This document shows, piece after piece, positions 1-5,629 of a stretch of 5,629 bases of DNA (the stretch's first letter is position 1; every line of letters starts with the position of its first letter). The position numbers were made by a program, and so were the translations under genes. The notes beneath the pieces are model-generated. The model worked only from the letters and a program-made list of their open reading frames with translations. It was not told the origin of the DNA and searched no databases. Source of the DNA: Candidatus Nitrosopumilus sp. (GTDB lineage: Archaea; Thermoproteota; Nitrososphaeria; Nitrososphaerales; Nitrosopumilaceae); assembly GCA_022758935.1 (NCBI GenBank), contig JAEMQG010000111.1, forward strand, positions 1 to 5,629. Direction: 5' to 3'.

Positions 1-1027
1 CTGAACTAGGACCAAGTGAGCCACTAGCTGCGCCACCAGTGCCATTAAGTGCTATTGGTGATGTTGGTCCTGCATATACAGAGCCAGTGCTGTTTACAAG
101 TGTAAATGTAACAGTGCCAGTTGCTGCGCCAGATGTACCATTGACTTTAACGGAATCAGATACTAAAGATATTGGTAATGTTTTGTCACCTTTTGGTGTT
201 GCAGATGTGTTTATTGTTGGTGGGATTGTTTGTGGTGTAAAGCACTCGGTAGTAGGGCTAGAAGTTCCATTGTATACTGCTGACGAGTATTTATCAAGAT
301 TGGTTGAAGTGTATGCAATGTTCCAGCAGTACTGGACTCCGGCTTTGAGTGCTGAACTAGGACCAAGTGAGCCACTGTTTGCAATACCACCATCAAGTGG
401 TATAGTTACTGGTCCTGCAAATGGAATATTGCTGGTGCTATTTACTAGTCTAAATTCAACAGTGCCATTTACAATCCCATTGGAGCCTGTGAGTGTGGCA
501 AGATCAGATACTGGGGATATTGGTAAATTTGGAGTGAGTTTTGGTGTTGCTGATGTAACAATAGTTGGTGGTGATGCGGGAATAATTGCTAAATGTAGAT
601 TGTCTGTTTTGGAACTTGCAAAGTCAGTAGTTTCAGAAATCCATAATTTGTAGACACCACTTGCCGTAGTTACTACTATAGTGCCATGATCAACAAGAGG
701 AGTGGCTGGAACATGTAGATATTTTAAACAAACGATAGCCCCAGTTCCATCAGTCTTAATGGGGTTGGTTGCATCAGTAATTGGATCAGCGCCACTTGTA
801 CTAGTTATTTTTACAAAGTGATCCTTATTTGGAGCAAGGCCAGCTGCTGTGACGTATATATCATCAAATGATGTATATTGTACATTTGCATCTTGTTCAC
901 AATTTGCTGTTGTTGACCAAACTGAACCTGGTGCTGCATAGACATTATCTGCAGAGCTTACAGACATTATCATAATTGTTCCAAGTATAATTGTAGTTAA
1001 CAGAAATGGTGTTTTGGATATTTTCAT
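1..1027 (-). CDS. Secreted Ig-like repeat surface protein, N-terminal part (runs off the left edge)
   Basis: The frame is open from an ATG at 1027 to the window edge: 342 codons with no stop, so the C-terminus is missing. The first 31 residues form a signal peptide: MKISK, then a hydrophobic core rich in I, L, T and M, then a likely cleavage site after VYA. Residues 32-140 look like one beta-rich domain with a cysteine pair (C43, C100). From residue 155 there are tandem repeats of about 116 residues that start TIVTSATPK and, at residue 271, TINTSATPK. Both contain a GTV-F-LVNST strand and end in SGSLGPSS. C234 and C262 in the complete unit could form a disulfide. The many N-x-S/T sequons suggest glycosylation. 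The repeats resemble a bacterial and archaeal surface Ig-like module recalled from memory. A structural or adhesive envelope role is inferred; no enzyme motif is visible. A PEFG-CTERM anchor might lie beyond the edge. Confidence 0.82.
   Translation of the reverse strand, partial: MKISKTPFLLTTIILGTIMIMSVSSADNVYAAPGSVWSTTANCEQDANVQYTSFDDIYVTAAGLAPNKDHFVKITSTSGADPITDATNPIKTDGTGAIVCLKYLHVPATPLVDHGTIVVTTASGVYKLWISETTDFASSKTDNLHLAIIPASPPTIVTSATPKLTPNLPISPVSDLATLTGSNGIVNGTVEFRLVNSTSNIPFAGPVTIPLDGGIANSGSLGPSSALKAGVQYCWNIAYTSTNLDKYSSAVYNGTSSPTTECFTPQTIPPTINTSATPKGDKTLPISLVSDSVKVNGTSGAATGTVTFTLVNSTGSVYAGPTSPIALNGTGGAASGSLGPSS
2..565 (-). repeat. Tandem Ig-like repeat units inside the surface protein
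   Basis: The first unit covers residues 155-270 (nt 218-565) and the second begins at residue 271 (nt 217) and is cut by the edge. The DNA is still alike in places. A 25-nt stretch at 1-25 is identical to 352-376 (351 nt apart). Shorter identical stretches at 110-119 and 458-467 are 348 nt apart, and others at 66-74 and 411-419 are 345 nt apart. The spacing differs by whole codons, so the copies have gained or lost residues without breaking the frame. Confidence 0.8.
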
Positions 1028-1057
1028 TTGTCTGTTCTAATTGTACAAACACATTGA

Positions 1058-1063
1058 TTTATA
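1058..1063 (-). promoter_or_regulatory. TATA box of the surface protein gene
   Basis: On the minus strand the sequence reads TATAAA, centred about 33 nt upstream of the ATG at 1027. Archaeal transcription usually starts about 25 nt downstream of the TATA box, which would leave a leader of only a few nucleotides. No Shine-Dalgarno motif is seen before the ATG, which fits a nearly leaderless mRNA. Confidence 0.55.
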
Positions 1064-1454
1064 CATGTTGGAAAAACTTTCTGATCTATTTCTAAATAAT
1101 AACTAATTTTATTTTTAGAGAATATTAAGATTATACTTTGATTAAACTTTGTATTCACAACCAGTAAAAAAAAGAAATTTTTGCGTGTAAAGAAAATAAT
1201 GCAGCAAATATCTTATTTCAGAATGATTGTTATGATTTTAGAACAGACACAAGTTATGAACATCATATTTTTCTAGATATAATATAGATATAATTTATTT
1301 TTGAATTGAAATGAATTTTGATAAATATTAAAAATACAATTTCAATGTAGCATTTTTGAAATTAAAATAAAATATTGCCAAAAAAGAATTTCATAATAAA
1401 GTTGATTGCCAGAACTTGTCAAATTAATAAAAATCATTATTGGGCAGATGCCAA

Positions 1455-1463
1455 TTTAAAATA
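1455..1463 (+). promoter_or_regulatory. TATA-like box upstream of a possible small gene
   Basis: TTTAAAATA lies about 33 nt before the ATG at 1492. This is nearly the same distance as between the TATA box and ATG of the surface protein gene. Initiation would be expected around 1484, giving a leader of about 8 nt. The surrounding DNA is AT-rich, so chance matches are easy and the call is weak. Confidence 0.3.
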
Positions 1464-1491
1464 ACACAATACAACCGGGGACCAGTAAAAA

Positions 1492-1584
1492 ATGCGGTGT
1501 GGTGACAATGTGAAATTATTAGAGTTGGAAAAAATCATCAGACATATAATTTTCTCACATATTGATACACTGAAAAGTTCCTAA
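1492..1584 (+). CDS. Possible 30-residue small protein, or a small non-coding RNA
   Basis: An ATG at 1492 opens 30 codons ending in TAA at 1582-1584. The product starts MRCGDNVKLLELEK and continues IIRHIIFSHIDTLKSS. It has one cysteine near the N-terminus and could form a single amphipathic helix from about residue 7. I do not recognise it. The reasons to list it are the TATA-like box at 1455-1463 at the right distance and a locally GC-richer patch (around 1474-1500) at the expected transcription start. It points toward the 3' end of nadX, which is convergent. The same transcript could instead be a non-coding RNA. Short frames of this size arise often by chance. Confidence 0.22.
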   Translation: MRCGDNVKLLELEKIIRHIIFSHIDTLKSS

Positions 1585-1634
1585 TTGACAAACACGGTCT
1601 AGTCGTGCAAGAGGTATCTAGTCACAAACCCATA

Positions 1635-2453
1635 TTACGTGCCAATTTGAATCTCATTAGAACAGTACTTTCTCAGAGTTTCAATTGCAGAAAGAGTTGC
1701 CAATCTACTGGTTTTTGGGTTTGTTGGGTCTGGAAAATTTTCAATTGTAAAAGTCATCTTGCCAAATTTCCCGCCAGCTTCAATGTGGTGAGTATTTTTA
1801 TCAGTATTTGGGTCTGCGACAATTGTAACTTTGGTTTTTTCGCTGCCAATTCCAGATAGTGAAAGCAATGCTGCAACATTAATGTTGGCAGGAAATAATG
1901 AAACGGCTTGTTTTGCAGTTCCTTGGAAAATTATTGTCGATTTATTGATCAAATCTAAATCAATGTCAGAGGTTTCAAAAAACTTTGCACCTTTTAATGA
2001 ACGTGGATGTTTTGTTGTAGTTATTGAAATAGATTCCAATTCGTCTCTAACAGATTTTATGGCATCCAATCCTGCAATGGCACCAGATGGAAGATAGATT
2101 GTTTTTTTGAAATCTTTGCAAGCATCAGACAATACATCATAGATTGATTCATCAAGTAATGCACCCACACTCATTATCATCAAGTCTCTTTTATTTTGCA
2201 AAACACTTAGTGCTGCATCCCTTACAGCATTTTGTGATGCAGCTTCTACAACAATATCAACTGGGTGAGATGACAGCAAGTGAAAATTCTCTACAATCTC
2301 TGGTTTATTTTTTAATTTTTCTACCAGTCTTGATGATGCATCTTTTGAATCATCATACACATGAGTCAATACTGCAGATATCTTTCCTGAATCAATTGCA
2401 AGTGCAATTTGAGTGCCAATTGCACCGCACCCTAGCAGACCAATCTTTTTCAA
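1635..2453 (-). CDS. nadX: L-aspartate dehydrogenase
   Basis: This enzyme oxidises L-aspartate with NAD(P)+ to iminoaspartate, which quinolinate synthase NadA uses for de novo NAD synthesis in the cytoplasm. The product is 272 residues, normal to slightly long for the family. A Rossmann fold opens the protein, with the dinucleotide loop GCGAIG at 8-13. Family signatures follow: VVEAAS at 68-73, SVGALLD at 95-101, LPSGAIAGLDA at 121-131, FPANINVAA at 187-195, and NPKTS at 245-249. H222 in DKNTHHI lines up with the catalytic histidine of the Thermotoga enzyme as I recall it. The start is TTG: an in-frame TAA lies directly before it, and the Rossmann strand begins at residue 3, so no later start is possible. 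The gene follows the PEFG-CTERM gene after 33 bp on the same strand, so co-transcription is likely. No Shine-Dalgarno motif is seen. nadA and nadC are not in the window. Confidence 0.9.
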   Translation of the reverse strand: MKKIGLLGCGAIGTQIALAIDSGKISAVLTHVYDDSKDASSRLVEKLKNKPEIVENFHLLSSHPVDIVVEAASQNAVRDAALSVLQNKRDLMIMSVGALLDESIYDVLSDACKDFKKTIYLPSGAIAGLDAIKSVRDELESISITTTKHPRSLKGAKFFETSDIDLDLINKSTIIFQGTAKQAVSLFPANINVAALLSLSGIGSEKTKVTIVADPNTDKNTHHIEAGGKFGKMTFTIENFPDPTNPKTSRLATLSAIETLRKYCSNEIQIGT

Positions 2454-2486
2454 TTAATTATCAATAAAATTACCATGTAATTAATT

Positions 2487-3080
2487 CTACATGCATCTTG
2501 AATTCAAATCAAGATTGATTTTGCGTAAAGTAATGACACTAAGGATTGAAATTCCTAAAATCAGAACAGGGACTAGACCAAATTCAGGAATTACTTTGGT
2601 TCCAATTATTTCAATGTTTTTTGTATTTTGTGGTATGAGTACACCAACCACATAGTCACTTGGAAATTTCATCAGGTCATATTTTGTGTCCACTCCGTCA
2701 ACTAGGACCTTGTAATTCTCATTTTCTGCATAAATTACTTTAAATGGTATTCTAACCCAGAATTCATTTTTTTCTGGAACCCCACTCATTGTGATTTCAA
2801 GGGATTTTCTCTCTTGATTGATACTCATCAAAGACAGAACTGGTGCAGATTCACCGGGTTTGCTTACAGAATCCAGGCTTCCTCTGTACCCATAATACAA
2901 GTCAAATGATGTGTTGTTAATTTCCAAAGTAAATTTTTCAGCAGAGAGTTGCGAAATGTCTGGAAATTGTGCAAATGCGTTTACATCAAGGACATGCTCT
3001 GCAAAGACATTTGGAATTATAGACAAAGCAATAATGGAAATTCCAATGAAAACCGGTTTTAGCACAAAAATGTATCGCAT
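2487..3080 (-). CDS. Secreted PEFG-CTERM archaeosortase substrate protein
   Basis: The product has 197 residues in three parts. Residues 1-27 are a signal peptide: MRYIFVLK, a hydrophobic core, then VFA as the likely cleavage site. Residues 28-160 are a beta-rich extracellular domain of unknown function without cysteines. The C-terminus is a textbook sorting signal: VIPEFG (PEFG at 165-168, nt 2577-2588), a hydrophobic helix at 169-184, and the basic residues R186 and K187. In thaumarchaea this tripartite tail is recognised by an archaeosortase-family membrane enzyme, which is thought to cleave it and attach the protein to the envelope. The tail continues 10 residues past the basic pair and ends in RCM, a little longer than usual. 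The strand just before the signal (NIEIIGTKVIPEFG) is typical of such proteins. It is the first gene of a likely operon with nadX and is divergent from the gene at 3137. The sorting class is secure, but the actual job is unknown. Confidence 0.85.
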   Translation of the reverse strand: MRYIFVLKPVFIGISIIALSIIPNVFAEHVLDVNAFAQFPDISQLSAEKFTLEINNTSFDLYYGYRGSLDSVSKPGESAPVLSLMSINQERKSLEITMSGVPEKNEFWVRIPFKVIYAENENYKVLVDGVDTKYDLMKFPSDYVVGVLIPQNTKNIEIIGTKVIPEFGLVPVLILGISILSVITLRKINLDLNSRCM

Positions 3081-3136
3081 TTTAAAAGATATAACTAGAT
3101 GTGAAATTATCTGCCTTGATATTCAAAATTGATTCT
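3081..3136. promoter_or_regulatory. Compact divergent promoter region
   Basis: Only 56 bp separate the two divergent ATGs. For the plus-strand gene, TTTAAAA at 3081-3087 and GATATAAC at 3088-3095 are TATA-like and lie 40-55 nt before the ATG at 3137. For the minus-strand gene, the best-placed candidate is a weak ATAATTTC (minus strand, 3103-3110), centred about 27 nt before its ATG, which would make that mRNA leaderless. The two core promoters would overlap or touch, so the genes may compete for, or share, the same transcription factors. Confidence 0.4.
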
Positions 3137-4180
3137 ATGGACCATTTGGTGCTAAATTATTTAACGAGGGAGTATGTAAATTCGTTATTGAAGTTACCTT
3201 TTGTAATTTGTCTGTGTTTGATGGTATTGATTTTCACTCAAGTGTCTTTTGGAGTGGAATCACCAAGAATGCAGCTAAAACATGGAATTGCACTAGAAAA
3301 AATTGCGTGTAAAGAAAACAAGGTTCTAGTGCAAAGGCCATCAGGAATGCCGGCATGTGTGTCACCAAGTGCTGCAGTAAAGTTGGTCAGTCATGGATGG
3401 AAAAAAATTGCCGTCGCCGTTGATAAAGACAACAAGATCAAAATTAAAGACATGACAAAATCCACAGAGATTCACAAAAGTACTGGAGATATCAAAGTAG
3501 TTCCAGCATCAAGGGGCAGTGTGGTTGATTTTTACATTAGAGATGATGATCTGAATCTTGCTCATAATGGAGTTGAAACAGTATCTACGGAAGGGTTGGT
3601 AGAGTTTACAATCAGTGGTATCGTAATTGATGGCCCAAATAGCATGATAGAGACAGGACCAGACTCTGGAGAATTTAATTTGAAGTTGCAATTGCCAGGT
3701 ACACTTAATGGTAGACCAATTAATCAAGACGATGTTGTGCTGATGAAATACTTTGATCAGTCAGACTCTACAGGAGATAAGCAGACTGTCACAAATTCAG
3801 TCTCACTATCAAAGTCATATGCGCATGTACAAACTACTGATGACAAAAAAAGAATTGGACACGAGTTTGTCCTTCGAATTTTTGAGCCAGATGCAAATTT
3901 GGATTCGCGTAATGTAGATAGAATTTCACTAAGTAGATTAGAGTACAAGGGAGAAGGTGGAATTAGAACTATATTGTCAAATCCTGATTTTGATGCAAAT
4001 TCAAATTTTCTTTTAGAGACAGGTGAGAACACAAATGTCTTTGAAGTGGTCATAAAGATTCCCCGTACATTGGATGGTAAAACAGTCCAAATTGGAGACT
4101 GGTTTGAGATAACATATTTTGATGTATCTACCCCATCAAATACTGCAGAGGATGTAATTTACAGAGGCAAGATAGGTTAG
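3137..4180 (+). CDS. Secreted protein with two 122-residue beta-domain repeats
   Basis: From the ATG at 3137 the product has 347 residues. Residues 19-38 are a hydrophobic signal segment with a likely cleavage after SFG (residue 39). Residues 46-90 form a module with C58 and C74 (CKENKVLVQRPSG, PACVSP, KLVSHGW), which resembles one I recall near the N-terminus of many thaumarchaeal secreted proteins. Two related beta-sandwich-like domains follow, at about 130-235 and 243-347. ETGPDSGEF at 172 matches ETGENTNVF at 294, PGTLNG at 187 matches PRTLDG at 309, and YFDQS at 205 matches YFDVS at 327, all exactly 122 residues apart. Motifs of this ETG-x(3-4)-F type are common in S-layer-like proteins. 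There is no C-terminal helix or PEFG signal, so it is released or held by an uncleaved N-terminal helix. A GTG at 3101 would add 12 residues, but it lies only 6-20 nt after the TATA-like boxes and is less likely. Function is unknown; an envelope role is inferred. Confidence 0.82.
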   Translation: MDHLVLNYLTREYVNSLLKLPFVICLCLMVLIFTQVSFGVESPRMQLKHGIALEKIACKENKVLVQRPSGMPACVSPSAAVKLVSHGWKKIAVAVDKDNKIKIKDMTKSTEIHKSTGDIKVVPASRGSVVDFYIRDDDLNLAHNGVETVSTEGLVEFTISGIVIDGPNSMIETGPDSGEFNLKLQLPGTLNGRPINQDDVVLMKYFDQSDSTGDKQTVTNSVSLSKSYAHVQTTDDKKRIGHEFVLRIFEPDANLDSRNVDRISLSRLEYKGEGGIRTILSNPDFDANSNFLLETGENTNVFEVVIKIPRTLDGKTVQIGDWFEITYFDVSTPSNTAEDVIYRGKIG

Positions 4181-4197
4181 AATTTTTTGGCCGGATT

Positions 4198-4259
4198 ATG
4201 GTCAAACTGCGCTCATTTTTTTTTGACCATTTCATCCCAATTTGAGCGCGCAGATTGGG
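4198..4259 (+). other. Paired hairpins with complementary loops (possible structured RNA)
   Basis: Hairpin 1 has a perfect 9-bp stem, ATGGTCAAA (4198-4206) with TTTGACCAT (4222-4230), and a 15-nt loop. Hairpin 2 has a 9-bp stem with one G-U pair, CCCAATTTG (4236-4244) with CAGATTGGG (4251-4259), and the 6-nt loop AGCGCG. GCGCT in loop 1 (4209-4213) is complementary to AGCGC in loop 2 (4245-4249), so the loops could kiss. Alternatively, GCGCTCA (4209-4215) could pair with TGAGCGC (4243-4249) as a pseudoknot that opens hairpin 2. It lies 17 nt after the stop codon of the preceding gene, within its 3' UTR or as a separate element. I do not recognise a known RNA family. Confidence 0.45.
4216..4224 (+). 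terminator. Oligo-T transcription terminator
   Basis: Nine consecutive T residues lie 36 nt after the stop codon of the secreted protein, and a weaker run of six T occurs at 4183-4188. Archaeal RNA polymerase can terminate on U-rich stretches without a hairpin. Here the T-run sits inside loop 1 and the 3' arm of hairpin 1, so folding could modulate release. Confidence 0.5.
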
Positions 4260-4260
4260 G

Positions 4261-4596
4261 GAGCATCCTCTATTTTGACAAATAATCATCAGCGGTTAAA
4301 GAAATGGGATTGTAGATAAGATACACCATCCACACTATTTTCTAGTTTGTAATCATCATTGTTTTAGATTTTTTTATTTTCATTGTAAGATGGTTATTTT
4401 TTCCTCTTCGAGTATGAAAAATTGTGAAATAAGTACTATCGAGGCTAAACAGTATGTATTGTATGCATACTATCTACATGTTTCTTAATATTGTTTAAAT
4501 TCCAATTCGTTTCATGAATCAAGTTAAAATTCTGATAGCTAACAGTCAGATTATTACTCTAGACAAGTTTCAAAGCATTGCAAGTAGAGAAATATC
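4261..4596. other. Non-coding gap upstream of nurA
   Basis: No convincing open frame or tRNA is visible on either strand. The stretch holds the 21-bp inverted repeat at 4451-4471. TATA-like candidates for nurA are TTTAAAT at 4494-4500 and GTTAAAAT at 4523-4530; both would give a leader of about 40-75 nt, longer than for other genes here. No strong Shine-Dalgarno motif precedes the nurA ATG. Confidence 0.45.
4451..4471. promoter_or_regulatory. Near-perfect 21-bp inverted repeat, possible operator
   Basis: The half-sites are AGTATGTAT (4451-4459) and ATGCATACT (4463-4471), separated by TGT. They are reverse complements at 8 of 9 positions; the one mismatch would be a G-U pair in RNA. The right half lies within the perfect 10-bp palindrome GTATGCATAC (4461-4470). 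This symmetry fits a dimeric helix-turn-helix regulator or a short hairpin. It lies 125 bp before the nurA start codon and upstream of its candidate TATA boxes, where an activator or repressor could act. Confidence 0.35.
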
Positions 4597-5629
4597 ATGA
4601 GTGAAGATCCAGTAAAAAGTTTGATTGCAGAGCTAGGTGCTCATTTATCACAAAAGGAACACTCTGATGTAATACTGAATAATGGAAAAGGGAAACAGTT
4701 TCTAATTGCACCTTCAGAATTTCAGGAGATCAAGCCAATAATTTCACACAAAAAAATTGCCTTTATTGATGGCGGTGATGCCCCCCTGGAAGAATCACCA
4801 AACTTTTTGATTACAATTAATCGTGTTTATTTTTCATTATTCCAGGGGAAAAAAAGAGTAAAGCCCAAAGCAAATCCGCGTGTCCAGTTTTTCTCGTATG
4901 TTGTATCTAAAATTTACACCGAAGATGGAAAAAAGAAAGTAAGTTATGACACTAGACTATTCCCACACAGTCCGGAAGACAAGAAATATCTTCCATCAGA
5001 AATTGACCTGACATCAAAGACAGAGGGTACATCAATTTTGCAAGGTGCAAGATTAAATTCACTTGGAAGAAGATTTGCAGAATGGCAATTGGCAATTCAT
5101 GTAGTTGAAAATGAACTAGAAAAAGGAGACATGATAGTCATGGATGGTTCACTGCAGACTAGTTTTAAAAATGAAATAAAATATGCAAGCAGGTTATACG
5201 AACTGGCACAAAGAAAGGGAGTCATTGTTTGTGGATTGGCAAAGACTAGTAGATTAATTACTGAATCAGGGGATCCATTGTTGGCAAGAATATCAGAAAT
5301 TGCTGAAGATGTTTCTTTTGGCAAATGGTACATCAAGGTGGCCGAAGAGGTATCAGCTGACGATAAAGGATTTATGATGGTAGTAAAGTTTCATCCAAAG
5401 TCAATATTTGTATTTAGATTCGAGATACTGCGAGAGCAATTTTCTGGAATGGGTCCAGAGGAACTCAATTCTGTGCTTGAATCCCTGGCTGAAAACGCCC
5501 AGGATATTGCGATGCTCGGATATCCATACGGGGCAATTGATGCAGATAGATTTGCCCAAGTTAGAATGGATGAACTAAGTATGTACAAAGGATTCATACT
5601 AGCTGAAATGCTCCGTCATCCAGAGTGGA
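4597..5629 (+). CDS. nurA: NurA-family DNA repair nuclease (cut by the right edge)
   Basis: NurA is a nuclease that works with the ring helicase HerA, alongside Mre11-Rad50, to resect double-strand breaks before homologous recombination. The window shows 344 codons from the ATG at 4597 with no stop, so the C-terminus is missing; little is probably lost if the length is normal for the family. The RNase H-like nuclease fold is marked by a beta strand ending in an acidic residue, IAFIDGGDAP (D58), by a second acidic strand, MIVMDGSLQ (D183), and by the C-terminal family signature GYPYGAIDADRFA (308-320, D317), typical of archaeal NurA. The region 84-125 is lysine-rich and could contact DNA, which is inference. 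The start fits because MSEDPVKSLIAEL is a plausible N-terminal helix and no upstream in-frame start is supported. A herA gene would be expected nearby but is not in the window. Confidence 0.87.
   Translation, partial: MSEDPVKSLIAELGAHLSQKEHSDVILNNGKGKQFLIAPSEFQEIKPIISHKKIAFIDGGDAPLEESPNFLITINRVYFSLFQGKKRVKPKANPRVQFFSYVVSKIYTEDGKKKVSYDTRLFPHSPEDKKYLPSEIDLTSKTEGTSILQGARLNSLGRRFAEWQLAIHVVENELEKGDMIVMDGSLQTSFKNEIKYASRLYELAQRKGVIVCGLAKTSRLITESGDPLLARISEIAEDVSFGKWYIKVAEEVSADDKGFMMVVKFHPKSIFVFRFEILREQFSGMGPEELNSVLESLAENAQDIAMLGYPYGAIDADRFAQVRMDELSMYKGFILAEMLRHPEW

Larger units (their letters stand above)
1028..1491. other. AT-rich intergenic stretch without a clear gene
   Basis: Apart from the surface-gene promoter near 1060, the stretch is very AT-rich and holds only minimal open frames, such as a 25-codon plus-strand frame at 1199-1276. 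A 10-nt direct repeat, TAGATATAAT, occurs at 1274-1283 and 1285-1294, and a weak ATTGG/CCAAT inverted repeat at 1439-1455. No tRNA-like fold or T-loop motif was found on either strand. Confidence 0.5.

Noticed and set aside
39..653. Long plus-strand open frame (204 codons) opposite the surface protein gene
   Set aside because: The minus strand gives a signal peptide, a good promoter and repeats that make sense as protein. The plus-strand frame has none of these and is open because the repeated, T/S/P-rich coding sequence rarely produces stops in its antisense frame.
1199..1276. 25-codon plus-strand frame in the AT-rich gap
   Set aside because: It is short and hydrophobic, with no promoter at a convincing distance, and is expected by chance in AT-rich DNA.
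1593..1623. Small hairpin CACG/CGTG and the direct repeat TCTAGTC (1598-1604, 1617-1623) just after nadX
   Set aside because: The stem is only 4 bp and the repeat 7 nt, with no T-run following on the minus strand, so it is not convincing as a terminator or attachment site.
1605..2467. Three plus-strand frames (84, 88 and 107 codons) over nadX
   Set aside because: They lie antisense to a gene with complete family signatures, overlap its conserved motifs, and encode no recognisable or plausible protein.
3101..3136. GTG start at 3101 for the secreted protein
   Set aside because: It would leave almost no distance to the TATA-like boxes at 3081-3095 and adds only a short segment before an already complete signal peptide. 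It remains possible.
4414..4488. 24-codon plus-strand frame across the inverted repeat
   Set aside because: It lacks a promoter and a ribosome site, and the inverted repeat explains the region better.
1..5629. Search for tRNA, rRNA, CRISPR arrays, insertion sequences and defence genes
   Set aside because: No T-loop motifs, spaced short repeats, transposase motifs or terminal inverted repeats with target duplications were seen by eye on either strand.

Overview
The window looks like chromosomal DNA of an ammonia-oxidising archaeon (Nitrososphaerota/Thaumarchaeota, most likely a Nitrosopumilus-like lineage). The case rests on low GC content, TATA boxes placed for nearly leaderless transcripts, a secreted protein ending in the PEFG-CTERM sorting signal typical of this phylum, a NurA-family nuclease, and an archaeal-type L-aspartate dehydrogenase. 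No rRNA, tRNA, CRISPR array, transposase or phage gene was seen. The assignment is from recognition of protein features, not from a search.

Layout from left to right. (1) Positions 1-1027, minus strand: the N-terminal 342 codons of a secreted surface protein with tandem Ig-like repeats of about 116 residues; its C-terminus lies outside the window. A good TATA box sits at 1058-1063. (2) Positions 1028-1634: a long AT-rich gap with one possible tiny transcription unit, a 30-codon ORF at 1492-1584 with a well-placed TATA-like box. (3) Positions 1635-3080, minus strand: a probable two-gene operon in which a small PEFG-CTERM envelope protein is followed 33 bp later by nadX, which starts on TTG. 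(4) Positions 3081-3136: a compact divergent promoter region. (5) Positions 3137-4180, plus strand: a secreted protein with a two-cysteine N-terminal module and two copies of a beta-rich domain exactly 122 residues apart. (6) Positions 4181-4596: a non-coding gap with an oligo-T terminator embedded in two hairpins whose loops are complementary, then a near-perfect 21-bp inverted repeat. (7) Positions 4597-5629, plus strand: the first 344 codons of nurA, cut by the window edge.

Three of the five clear genes encode exported proteins, so much of the window serves the cell envelope. The other two are housekeeping genes: nadX feeds the first step of de novo NAD synthesis, and nurA acts with the HerA helicase in processing broken DNA ends. 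The most original signals are the paired hairpins after the 122-residue-repeat protein, the inverted repeat upstream of nurA, and the possible small gene at 1492-1584. No convincing new multi-gene system is visible.
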